From the NCBI RefSeq assembly GCF_013778325.1, contig NZ_JACEIB010000007.1, positions 1 through 64,000 on the forward strand: DNA of 64,000 bases. Reading direction: 5' to 3'. This DNA comes from Sphingomonas chungangi. Lineage in GTDB: Bacteria; Pseudomonadota; Alphaproteobacteria; Sphingomonadales; Sphingomonadaceae. Positions 1-7,299 of this stretch are shown here, one piece after another. The position numbers and the translations under genes are program-made. Position 1 is the first letter of the stretch; each line of letters starts with the position of its first letter. The notes beneath the pieces are model-generated. The model was not told the DNA's origin. It ran no database searches and was given only the letters and a program-made list of their open reading frames with translations.

Positions 1-83
1 ACGCGCCGATCTTCCAGGTGGCGGACATCGGCCTCGTCGGTGACCTGTTCAAGATCGTGCCCGAGCTGACCGAGAAACTGTGA
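1..83 (+). CDS. etfA: Electron transfer flavoprotein alpha subunit, 3' end only
   Basis: This is the last 26 codons of a gene that enters from the left edge; the frame is open from base 3. The peptide contains VADIGLVGDLFKIVPEL, which resembles the C-terminus of ETF alpha, where the FAD domain ends in a DLF.VVPEL helix. ETF passes electrons from acyl-CoA dehydrogenases to ETF-ubiquinone oxidoreductase, and an acyl-CoA dehydrogenase is encoded later at about 52 kb. Only the tail is visible, so the call rests on this short signature and the normal stop. A hairpin terminator follows 24 bp downstream. Confidence 0.75.
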   Translation, partial: APIFQVADIGLVGDLFKIVPELTEKL

Positions 84-106
84 TCCAGCCAAGCTTGATC
101 ACGATG

Positions 107-138
107 GCCCCGCGATGCACCAGCGTCGCGGGGCTTTT
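107..138 (+). terminator. Intrinsic terminator of etfA
   Basis: GCCCCGCGA (107-115) pairs perfectly with TCGCGGGGC (126-134) around a 10-nt loop, and TTTT follows at 135-138. The position, 24 bp after the etfA stop and before acyP, fits a rho-independent terminator that isolates the two genes. Confidence 0.85.
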
Positions 139-162
139 CATTTGTCGAGGCGTTGATCGCGC

Positions 163-438
163 ATGATCGCCCGCAACCTCCGCATCACGGGCCGCGTGCA
201 GGGCGTCTTCTACCGCGACTGGTTCGTCGAGCAGGCGCGGGGAATCGGCGTTACCGGCTGGGTACGCAACCGGGCGGACGGGAGCGTCGAGGCGATGGTC
301 TGCGGCTCGTCCGAGAAGATCGCGGCGATCGTGGAGAAGGCGCATCAGGGTTCGCCGCCCTCGCGGGTCGAGGACGTCGTGGTGAGCGAGGCGGCAGAGG
401 AAATCTTCGAGCGCTTCGAGAAAAGGCCGACCGTCTAG
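163..438 (+). CDS. acyP: Acylphosphatase
   Basis: This 91-residue protein has the normal length for acylphosphatase, a small cytoplasmic enzyme that hydrolyses acyl phosphates such as carbamoyl phosphate. The N-terminal GRVQGVFYRDW matches the family phosphate-binding loop G.VQGV.FR, which includes the catalytic arginine. The catalytic asparagine lies in GWVRNRADGSVEA. It follows the etfA terminator and runs toward the CPBP protease gene. Its TAG stop (436-438) and the opposing TAG stop (435-437) share the palindrome CTAG. No regulatory element is evident. Confidence 0.93.
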   Translation: MIARNLRITGRVQGVFYRDWFVEQARGIGVTGWVRNRADGSVEAMVCGSSEKIAAIVEKAHQGSPPSRVEDVVVSEAAEEIFERFEKRPTV

Positions 439-1139
439 GCGCGGTCGCGCAGCACGATATAGGCCGTTACCATCGCCGAGACGTCGAACAGCGCATGCAG
501 CAGCATCGGCAGCAGCAGCGATCCGCTCGCCAGATAGAGCGCGCCGAGCCCCGCGCCGATGATCCCCGTCATCACCACGCCGGCCTTGCCCTGATAGACG
601 TGGCCGAGCCCGAAGATCACGGCGTTGGCCGCCAGTACACCGCTCCACGACAGCCAGTGGCCGAGATAGGCCACCAGATAGCCGCGATAGGCGATCTCCT
701 CGCACATGCCCGCCGCGAGCGAGACGAGCAGTCCCCAGGCGAGCTGCTCCCCGGTCTGCGGCAGGAAGGGCGCGAGCTTCCTCATCTGCCTCGCGAAGCG
801 GGCACCGATCGCAGGCACGAAGGCGAGCACCGGCCGGGCCACCAGCCCGATGCTCCCACCGATCGCCAGTGACGTCGCGAAATCCGATCCGTCGGGCCAG
901 ACCGGCGGCGTGGTGATGAGTGCGGCCAACGGCCGTCCCTCGATCCACCAGATCCATGCGGCGAGGCCAGCCAGCCCGATCAGCCACAGGATCGTGCGGC
1001 GATATTGCCGCACCAGCGCGACGCCGCCGATCCGTTCGCGCCGGGCGAGGAAGCGGCGATAGGCGATCCAGCCGGCGACCGGCATGAACAGCAGCAGCAC
1101 GCCCACGACATAAAGGTGATCGAGCCAACCCGGCGTCAT
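435..1139 (-). CDS. CPBP-family intramembrane glutamic endopeptidase
   Basis: This 234-residue polytopic membrane protein carries the three conserved motifs of the CPBP (CaaX protease/bacteriocin-processing, Abi) family: EEIAYR, which gives EExxxR; FGLGH, which gives FxxxH; and HALFD near the C-terminus. The paired glutamates and the two histidines form the membrane-embedded active site in characterised relatives such as Rce1. The physiological substrate cannot be told from sequence. The start at 1139 forms an ATGA overlap with the NhaA stop, so the two are probably co-transcribed. A longer reading upstream would only run through nhaA in another frame. Confidence 0.88.
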   Translation of the reverse strand: MTPGWLDHLYVVGVLLLFMPVAGWIAYRRFLARRERIGGVALVRQYRRTILWLIGLAGLAAWIWWIEGRPLAALITTPPVWPDGSDFATSLAIGGSIGLVARPVLAFVPAIGARFARQMRKLAPFLPQTGEQLAWGLLVSLAAGMCEEIAYRGYLVAYLGHWLSWSGVLAANAVIFGLGHVYQGKAGVVMTGIIGAGLGALYLASGSLLLPMLLHALFDVSAMVTAYIVLRDRA

Positions 1140-2281
1140 CGCGCGGCGATCCGCAGCACCGCATAGCCCGCCAGCGCCGAGAGCAGCGATCCCGCCAGCA
1201 CGCCGATCTTCACCTCCTCGATCAGCAGCGGATCGGCGAAGGCGAGGCCGCCGATGAACAGGCTCATGGTGAAGCCGATGCCGGCGAGCAGCGCCACGCC
1301 GTAGAGCTGCGCCCAGCCGGCGCCCTCGGGCTTCTCCGCCCAGCCCAGCGCCACCGCCCCGCGCATCGCGCCGAACACGCCGATCTGTTTGCCCAGGAAA
1401 AGGCCGAGCGCCACCGCCAGCGCCAACGGCGCCCAAAAGGATGCATCGCCCAGCGCGACTCCGGCATTGGCGAAGGCGAAGACGGGAAGGATCGCGTAGC
1501 TCACCCAGGGCGACAGGCCATGCTCCAGCCTGGTGAGCGGACAGTCGTCATCATCGTCCCGGTCGCCCAGCGGCACGAACATCGCGGCGACCACACCCGC
1601 GACCGTCGCGTGCACGCCCGACTTCAGCACCGCCGCCCAGAGCAGCAGCGCCAGCAAGGCATAAGGCCACAGCGCGCGGACACCCCGGCGGTTGAGCAGC
1701 CAGAGCAGTACCAGCAGCACCGCAGTAGCAGCGAGTGCGTGCCCGTTCAGCCCGCTCGTATAGGCGAGTGCGATGATCGCGACCGCGCCGATATCGTCGA
1801 CGATCGCCACCGTCGTCAGGAACAGCTTGAGCGATGCCGGCACGCGGGGCCCGAGCAGCGCCAGCACGCCGATCGCGAAGGCGATGTCGGTCGCGGCCGG
1901 GATCGCCCAGCCGCGCAGATAGGCAGGATCGCCCCGGGTCACCCCGACATAGACCAGGGCGGGCAGGATCATGCCCGCTGCCGCCGCGATCACGGGCAGG
2001 CGCCGAGCGGCGGGGGTCGAGAGGTCCCCTGCCACCACCTCCCGCTTCACCTCCAGCCCGACGAACAGGAAGAAGACCGCCATCAGCCCGTCGTTGATCC
2101 AGTGCTGCAGGCCGAGCGGGCCGATCCTGGCGTGCAGCGCATGCTGATAGGCATCGCCGAGCGGCGAGTTGGCAACGATCAGCGCGAGCGCCGCTGCCGC
2201 CATCAGCACCAGCCCCGGCGCGGCCTCTCCGGAAAGATGGTCGCGCACGGCGAGGAAGGATCTGGTTACGGCACGGCGCAT
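1136..2281 (-). CDS. nhaA: Na+/H+ antiporter NhaA
   Basis: The product is a 381-residue inner-membrane protein, close to the usual 388 of E. coli NhaA. It exchanges cytoplasmic Na+ for external H+ in pH and sodium homeostasis. The transport site is visible as TTVAIVDDIGAVAIIA, with the adjacent aspartates equivalent to D163/D164. Other family signatures are VGLEVKREVV and PAATDIAFAIGVLALLG. The ATG at 2281 is preceded by AAGGAAATC, a good ribosome-binding site. In-frame codons further upstream overlap the DUF72 gene and do not resemble NhaA. It overlaps the downstream CPBP protease gene by 4 bp. Confidence 0.95.
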   Translation of the reverse strand: MRRAVTRSFLAVRDHLSGEAAPGLVLMAAAALALIVANSPLGDAYQHALHARIGPLGLQHWINDGLMAVFFLFVGLEVKREVVAGDLSTPAARRLPVIAAAAGMILPALVYVGVTRGDPAYLRGWAIPAATDIAFAIGVLALLGPRVPASLKLFLTTVAIVDDIGAVAIIALAYTSGLNGHALAATAVLLVLLWLLNRRGVRALWPYALLALLLWAAVLKSGVHATVAGVVAAMFVPLGDRDDDDDCPLTRLEHGLSPWVSYAILPVFAFANAGVALGDASFWAPLALAVALGLFLGKQIGVFGAMRGAVALGWAEKPEGAGWAQLYGVALLAGIGFTMSLFIGGLAFADPLLIEEVKIGVLAGSLLSALAGYAVLRIAAR

Positions 2282-2327
2282 GATTTCCTTGTGGCGGCTT
2301 CGCCCTGCCCGTTTCAAGGAAAAGCGG

Positions 2328-3128
2328 TCAGAGGCGCGCGATCGTCGCCATGGCGGCGTGGGGCGCACGCACCTTGGCGCCGCTGATGTAGAACAGGAAG
2401 ACCTCCCGCGACGTCGTCGGCAACACCTCTTCGGGCGCGACGAGCGGAAAGGCACTACCGGTCTCGCCATTCGCCCATTCCTTCGCGACCTCCGCCCAGC
2501 GATCTATCTCGCCGACGGCGTAGCCGGTCGCTTCCTCTTCGCGCGTCATCATGAGCCGGGCGTAGGAGACCGGGCCACTCGCATCGCCGATCTGCGGATA
2601 TTCGTCCGAATGGGTATGGACGATCGAGACGTTGCGCGCCCGGCACAGCGCCACGAAGGCGGGATCGCGGAAACTCTCGTGCCGCACGTCGACGACATGC
2701 CGGAACGGCAGCCCGTCGCGCGTGGCCGGCAACAGCTTCAGGAAGGCGCCGAAGTCGTCCCCATCGAACTTCTTGGTGGTGGCGAACTGCCAGACGATCG
2801 GTCCCAGCTTGTCGCCGAGTTCGGTAATCCCCTGGCCGAGGAAGCGCTCGACTGATTCGCCCGCCTCCGCGAGCACGCGGCGGTTGGTCGCGAAGCGCGA
2901 GGCCTTCAGCGAGAATTTGAAGCCCTCCGGCGCGGCTTTGGCCCAGCCCGCAAAGGTCTGCGGCTTCTGCGAGCTGTAATAGGTGCTGTTGATCTCGATC
3001 GCGGTCAGCTTCGAGGCAGCATATTCCAGTTCGCGGCTCTTGGGATGCTTTTCCGGGTAGAAACTCCCCCGCCATGGCTCGAACACCCACCCGCCGATGC
3101 CGATCCGGATTTGGCCAATGCGCGTCAT
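2328..3128 (-). CDS. DUF72 family protein (YecE-like)
   Basis: The product has 266 residues and begins with the hallmark IRIGIGGWVFEPWRGSFYP, followed by ELEYAASKLTAIEINSTYY, both characteristic of DUF72/YecE. The fold is a TIM barrel. Biochemical function is not established; some relatives have been linked to DNA repair or Fe-S assembly by context only. The RHVVDVRHESF and FLFYISGAKVRAPHAA segments are also family-like. The start at 3128 makes an ATGA overlap with the small membrane protein gene upstream, so they are probably translationally coupled. nhaA follows 46 bp downstream on the same strand. Confidence 0.9.
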   Translation of the reverse strand: MTRIGQIRIGIGGWVFEPWRGSFYPEKHPKSRELEYAASKLTAIEINSTYYSSQKPQTFAGWAKAAPEGFKFSLKASRFATNRRVLAEAGESVERFLGQGITELGDKLGPIVWQFATTKKFDGDDFGAFLKLLPATRDGLPFRHVVDVRHESFRDPAFVALCRARNVSIVHTHSDEYPQIGDASGPVSYARLMMTREEEATGYAVGEIDRWAEVAKEWANGETGSAFPLVAPEEVLPTTSREVFLFYISGAKVRAPHAAMATIARL

Positions 3129-3310
3129 CGCTTGTTCTCGATTCGCGCCTTTTCGGGCCGTGGGCCATGGGGAAGGTGGTCGATCTGGCTCGCGATGTGA
3201 TGGGAAACCCGGAACGCGCCATAACCGATCGCCAACCACAGCCCCGCTGCGACGACGAGGGACACCAGCAGACCCAGCACGGCCATGCGCCCGACGGTCG
3301 GTCTGAGCAT
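3125..3310 (-). CDS. Small single-pass membrane protein
   Basis: A 61-residue protein with one strongly hydrophobic segment at about residues 9-33 (VLGLLVSLVVAAGLWLAIGYG) and a polar, basic C-terminus. I do not recognise a family. Support for a real gene comes from GGGAG upstream of the ATG and the 4-bp ATGA overlap with the DUF72 gene, which implies joint translation. It probably sits in the inner membrane with a cytoplasmic tail. No catalytic motif is visible, so the function is unknown. Confidence 0.6.
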   Translation of the reverse strand: MLRPTVGRMAVLGLLVSLVVAAGLWLAIGYGAFRVSHHIASQIDHLPHGPRPEKARIENKR

Positions 3311-3380
3311 GCGTCATCTCCCGTTGCGTGGCCTAAACCTATGGAGGCCACATTCGCAAGAGCAGCACAATATTGTTGCA

Positions 3381-3409
3381 TTGCAAAAACGAGCGAATCG
3401 CACTAATCT
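3381..3409 (+). promoter_or_regulatory. Candidate sigma-70-type promoter for the 47-residue gene
   Basis: TTGCAA (3381-3386) and TAATCT (3404-3409) are separated by 17 bp. A start near 3416 would leave a short leader containing GGGGAGA before the ATG at 3434. This was inferred by eye from the hexamers and spacing. Confidence 0.5.
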
Positions 3410-3433
3410 TGCCGAAGTCCGGGGAGAATCGAT

Positions 3434-3577
3434 ATGATCACTGTGCTCGGCCTTTTGATGGCAATGTGGGGGCTGCCGATCGCGGCCGGTGCGATGCTTG
3501 CGGCACCCTGCCTCGTTTCCGGTGGATATCGCGCTTATATGCGGCGGCAGCTTGTCGGCGACCCCAAGGCCGCCTGA
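3434..3577 (+). CDS. Tiny hydrophobic protein, 47 residues
   Basis: The frame encodes 47 residues, with a hydrophobic stretch from about residue 3 to 29 and a basic tail (YMRRQLVGDPKAA). It has a GGGGAGA ribosome-binding site 8 nt before the ATG and a plausible promoter at 3381-3409, which makes it better supported than a random short frame. I do not recognise the family. It probably inserts in the membrane as a single helix. It runs toward the convergent glycosyltransferase gene, with 41 bp between the stops. Confidence 0.55.
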   Translation: MITVLGLLMAMWGLPIAAGAMLAAPCLVSGGYRAYMRRQLVGDPKAA

Positions 3578-3618
3578 CCTTTGATCACTGCTTTCTGCGG
3601 GTTCCGGATCGGCAAATC

Positions 3619-4713
3619 TCAGCGGGCGCGCCAGGTGACCAGCGAACTCGCGGCGTAGTTCCACACCGCGCCGACCAGCACGCCGGCGAATCCTGCCAGC
3701 CACCAGCCATAGCGATAGTCCGCGAACAGGAAGTTCGCGATGCCGACATTGGCGACGGCGCCGAACGAGCAGACCGCGACGAAGCTGGCCAGCCCCTTGG
3801 CGAGCGCGGCTGCGCCTTTCAGGCGGCGATCACGATAGGTCAGCACGTTGTTGACGAAGAAATTGAACACCATCGCCACGCCCGCGGCGATCGCCTGCGC
3901 CCATGCGAAGGAAGGGCGGGCGGTCTCCATGATCATGGCGAGCACGCTCATGTGCACCAGCACGCCGAGCGCGCCGATCGCCATGAACGACACGAAGCGA
4001 GCCGGCACGACATGGCCGATCGTCTTGTCGATCAGCAGCAGCAGATATTCCCACACGATCAGCGCATCGAGCTTGCTCTCGCCGGCCTGCCGGGTGCGGA
4101 AGCGGTAGGGCAGCTCCTGCGTGCGCAGCGGCGTCTTCGACGATGCGCAGATGTCCAGCAGGATTTTGTAACCCTGGCCTGACAGGTCGCGCACCGCGCC
4201 GTCGAACGCCTCGCGGGTGATCGCGAAGAATCCGCTCATGGGGTCGGACAGGTCGGAATGGGTGATGAGCCCGGCAAGTTTGGTCGCCAGCGCGCTGACC
4301 CGGGCGCGCTGTTTGTCCCACTCGCCGATGCTGCCCCCTTCGTGATAGCGCGAGCCAACCACCAGATCGGTGCCGCCCTTGCGCAGTTTCGCGATCATCG
4401 CGGGTAGAACGCGCTCGTCATGCTGCATGTCGGCGTCGATTACGGCAAGATAGGGCGTGGTGGTGCTCAGCATGCCCTCCGTCACGGCGGTGGCGAGGCC
4501 GCGGCGGCCGATGCGATGGATCACGCGCACCCGCATGTCGTGCCGGGCGATCTCGGCCAGCCGGTCGCGCGTGCCGTCGGTCGAATCGTCGTCGACGAAG
4601 ACCATCTCGAAATCGAGGCCCATCGGCACGACGCACAGGGCATCGTAGAGCGGGCCGACGTTGTCGCGCTCGTTGAAAGTCGGGATGATGATCGACAGCG
4701 AAGGCGTCGTCAT
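3619..4713 (-). CDS. Glycosyltransferase family 2 (polyprenol-phosphate type) fused to a GtrA-like membrane domain
   Basis: Residues about 5-230 form a GT2 domain like dolichol/polyprenol-phosphate mannosyltransferase: SIIIPTFNERDNV at the N-terminus, VFVDDDSTDGT for nucleotide binding, AVIDADMQHDE with the DxD-like metal site, and SDPMSGFFAI. The last 130 residues form a four-helix GtrA domain. The fused enzyme probably transfers a sugar from a nucleotide donor to undecaprenyl or dolichyl phosphate and helps flip it for cell-surface glycosylation. I use the ATG at 4713 because the preceding in-frame residues (start at 4770) are polar and non-conserved; 4770 remains possible. Confidence 0.85.
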   Translation of the reverse strand: MTTPSLSIIIPTFNERDNVGPLYDALCVVPMGLDFEMVFVDDDSTDGTRDRLAEIARHDMRVRVIHRIGRRGLATAVTEGMLSTTTPYLAVIDADMQHDERVLPAMIAKLRKGGTDLVVGSRYHEGGSIGEWDKQRARVSALATKLAGLITHSDLSDPMSGFFAITREAFDGAVRDLSGQGYKILLDICASSKTPLRTQELPYRFRTRQAGESKLDALIVWEYLLLLIDKTIGHVVPARFVSFMAIGALGVLVHMSVLAMIMETARPSFAWAQAIAAGVAMVFNFFVNNVLTYRDRRLKGAAALAKGLASFVAVCSFGAVANVGIANFLFADYRYGWWLAGFAGVLVGAVWNYAASSLVTWRAR

Positions 4714-4937
4714 TCCGCCTGTCCGCTGCTCCGCTTCCGGCCGAGTGTAGGCGATTGCCGTTCCGTCCATGCCGAATCCAATTTTCCAGCCAAGCTATGC
4801 GGTTAGTCGTCTTACGGACGGAGTTGAAGCCCCGCAGCCTTGCCGCTCGATCAGAACCGCCGGTTACGCGGCGGAAGGTGAACCCTTCATCGACGGATGG
4901 AATAGGCATCGGACATATTCCCGACACAATAATGCTA

Positions 4938-4965
4938 TTGAGAGCTATTTGCATTCTCGTTATGG
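4938..4965 (+). promoter_or_regulatory. Candidate promoter with embedded Fur-box-like site
   Basis: TTGAGA (4938-4943) and TTATGG (4960-4965) are 16 bp apart. Between and overlapping them is the 19-bp sequence GAGAGCTATTTGCATTCTC (4940-4958), which matches the classical 19-bp Fur consensus at 11 positions, with GAGA/TCTC ends. Fur binding here would block polymerase, as expected for an iron-uptake gene. The match is moderate, so this remains a candidate. Confidence 0.45.
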
Positions 4966-5002
4966 GCGCCCCGTACCAAGACGGGATCAAGGGGAAACGG
5001 GA

Positions 5003-7183
5003 ATGCTTCGTTTTTATGCGCGCGCCGGCCTGCTGGCGAGCGTCGCCACGGTGACGATGGTGCCGGTCGCGGCGCGAGCCGCCGATGCCGCCGCGGCGAG
5101 CGATGATGGCAGCGAGATCGTGGTCAGCGGCGTGATGCCGGCCACCGTCGCCTCGGCCGCGACCAAGAGCGCCACGCCGATCGCCGAGACGCCGCAGTCC
5201 ATCAGCGTGATCGATTCGTCCGAGATCAAGAAGCTTGGCCTGCAGAACCTCAACGAGGCGCTGCGCTATGTCGCCGGCGTGACGCCCGAGACGCGCGGTT
5301 CCTCGGCCGAGGTGTACGACCAGTTCAAGCTGCGCGGCTTCGATGCGCCGGTCTATCTCGACGGACTCAAGCAATTCTCCAGCGCCAGCGGTTATGCCTC
5401 GACCCAGGTCGATCTCGCGCGGCTCGACCGGATCGAGGTGCTGAAGGGGCCATCCGGCGCGCTCTACGGCCAGTCGGGACCCGGCGGCATCGTCGACCAG
5501 GAAAGCAAGCTGCCGATCGACAGTGCTTTCTACGGCGCCGTCTCCGGCACCTACGGCAATTACGATCTCTATCGCGTCGATGCCGATGTCGGCGGCAGGA
5601 TCGGCGACGGTGCGCTTTGGCGCCTCTACGGCAGCGTCAACGGCGCGCACGATCAGCAGACCTACGGCAAGCGGCGCCGCCAGACTATTTCGGGCGCCGT
5701 CACCGTAGGCGCGGGCAGCAGTACCAGCTTCACCGTGCTCACGGCCTATTCGCACGATCCGCGCAACGGCGATTACGGCGTCTTTCCGGCGGTCGGCACC
5801 TTCTTCGCCAATCCGGCGGGCAGGATCCCGACCAGCTTCTACGGCGGCGAGCCGGGCGACTATTTCAGCCGCGAGCAATTCGGCCTCACCTACATCTTCA
5901 AGCACGATTTCGGCAGCGGCTGGTCGTTCCGTTCGGCGGGCCGCTATCAATATGTGAAGAGCGACCTGGGGATCGTCTATACCGGCGGCACCCCGGTCGA
6001 CGCGAGCGATCCGGCGCCGACCCTCTATTCGCGCTACTCCTATGCGACCCACGAACAGCTCGACGACTGGACTTACGACAACCAGCTCAAGGGCAGCGTC
6101 GACACCGGCCCGCTCCACCACGATCTGCTGCTCGGCGTCGACCGGCAGGTGGCGCATTCGGCCGAACTCTATGCCTTCGGCGGCGGCACGCCGATCGATG
6201 TCTTCGACCCCGTCTACGGGACGATGGCGACCCCGTCCGACCCCTATCACGTGATCAACTACAGCGGCGTCGGCTTCACCACGCCATTCTTCGTCGAGAC
6301 TCGCGAGCGCCAGCAGGGCATCTACGTGCAGGATCAGATTTCGGTCGGCGGCTTGCGCCTCCCGCTGAGCGCTCGGCAGGACTGGGCGCGCACCGAATCG
6401 AGCGGGATTGCCCAGAAGGACAAGAAATTCACGTATCGCGTCGGTGCGCTCTACAAAACCTCGATCGGCGTCGCGCCTTATGTCAGCTACTCGACCTCGT
6501 TCGAACCACAGGCGGGAACCGTCAGCACCGACGGCGGCAAGACCTTCGAGAATGCATCGCCCACGCTCGGCAAGCAGATCGAGGCGGGCGTCAAGTATCA
6601 GGTGCCGGGCACGCAGATCCTGCTGACCGGCGCCTGGTTCGACATCCACCAGACCAACGTGCTGACCGCAGTACCCCTCGCCAACTATTCGCTCCAGTCC
6701 GGCGAGGTGCGCTCGCGCGGCTTCGAGATCGAGGGCAGCGCGCCGCTGCCCCACGGCTTCAACGCCAAGGTCGCGTTCAGCCGGCAGAGCGTGAAGACGA
6801 CGAAGGACGCCAATCCGGCCAATATCGGGGCCGGCCTGCTCTCGGTCGGTCGGGGCGGGGTGACCGCCAATCTCGACTGGTCGCCGAACAACGGCCCGGC
6901 CGAGGGGCTGACCGTCGGCGGTGCCGTGCGCCACGTCGATAGCGTCTATGCGGGCGTCTATACCGACGGGATTGCCTACCGCACGCCTGCCGTCACGCTG
7001 TTCGACGCGCTGCTGCGCTACGATCTCGGCAAGGCGATGCCGAGGCTGGAGGGGGTGACGCTGGGCGTCAACGCGACCAACCTGCTCGACAAGAAGTACT
7101 TCAGCAGCTGCATGGCGCCCTACAGCTGGTGCTGGTACGGCGACCGGCGCACCGTGCAGGGCACGATCGGGTTCAAGTGGTGA
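5003..7183 (+). CDS. TonB-dependent siderophore receptor
   Basis: The product has 726 residues including a signal peptide ending near AARAA. The plug domain follows (TPQSISVIDSSEI, LNEALRYVAGVTPE, FKLRGFDAPVYLDGL, RIEVLKGPSGALYGQSGPGG), and then a 22-strand barrel type region ending in the aromatic terminus GTIGFKW. These features fit the TIGR01783-type ferric-siderophore receptors (FhuA/FpvA-like). It would import a ferric siderophore across the outer membrane using TonB energy. The ATG at 5003 has AAGGGGAAACGGGA in front. No siderophore biosynthesis gene is nearby, so the ligand may be a xenosiderophore. A Fur-box-like site lies upstream. Confidence 0.93.
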   Translation: MLRFYARAGLLASVATVTMVPVAARAADAAAASDDGSEIVVSGVMPATVASAATKSATPIAETPQSISVIDSSEIKKLGLQNLNEALRYVAGVTPETRGSSAEVYDQFKLRGFDAPVYLDGLKQFSSASGYASTQVDLARLDRIEVLKGPSGALYGQSGPGGIVDQESKLPIDSAFYGAVSGTYGNYDLYRVDADVGGRIGDGALWRLYGSVNGAHDQQTYGKRRRQTISGAVTVGAGSSTSFTVLTAYSHDPRNGDYGVFPAVGTFFANPAGRIPTSFYGGEPGDYFSREQFGLTYIFKHDFGSGWSFRSAGRYQYVKSDLGIVYTGGTPVDASDPAPTLYSRYSYATHEQLDDWTYDNQLKGSVDTGPLHHDLLLGVDRQVAHSAELYAFGGGTPIDVFDPVYGTMATPSDPYHVINYSGVGFTTPFFVETRERQQGIYVQDQISVGGLRLPLSARQDWARTESSGIAQKDKKFTYRVGALYKTSIGVAPYVSYSTSFEPQAGTVSTDGGKTFENASPTLGKQIEAGVKYQVPGTQILLTGAWFDIHQTNVLTAVPLANYSLQSGEVRSRGFEIEGSAPLPHGFNAKVAFSRQSVKTTKDANPANIGAGLLSVGRGGVTANLDWSPNNGPAEGLTVGGAVRHVDSVYAGVYTDGIAYRTPAVTLFDALLRYDLGKAMPRLEGVTLGVNATNLLDKKYFSSCMAPYSWCWYGDRRTVQGTIGFKW

Positions 7184-7200
7184 GCGGCCAGGAGAACCCA

Positions 7201-7285
7201 ATCCGATCGCGCTGAGCGAAGTCGAAGTGCGGGCAGCAGGCGCGGTGCTTGCTGCCCGTCTTCGACAGGCTCAGGATGAACGGAT
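7201..7285. repeat. Inverted-repeat element, copy 1
   Basis: An imperfect 85-nt inverted repeat between two convergent genes. ATCCG/CGGAT ends enclose CTGAGCGAAGTCGAAG on the left and CTTCGACAGGCTCAG on the right, with an inner GGGCAGCA/TGCTGCCC stem. It shares the TGAGC..GTCGAAG core with 19520-19606 and 42659-42740. It could act as a bidirectional terminator. Confidence 0.8.
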
Positions 7286-7299
7286 CGTCCTGAGTGGCG

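Noticed and set aside
2282-2470. Upstream extension of NhaA
   Set aside because: The added residues are Arg-rich, overlap the DUF72 gene on the same strand in another frame, and a good binding site precedes 2281.
4418-7201. Very long reading frame (927 codons) antisense to the TonB receptor gene, and similar ones opposite flotillin, the cyclase, LigD, ctaD, kdpD and the FUSC gene
   Set aside because: The translations are Arg/Ala/Gly/His-rich with no recognisable domains, and the opposite strands encode clear protein families. Long antisense frames are expected at this GC content.
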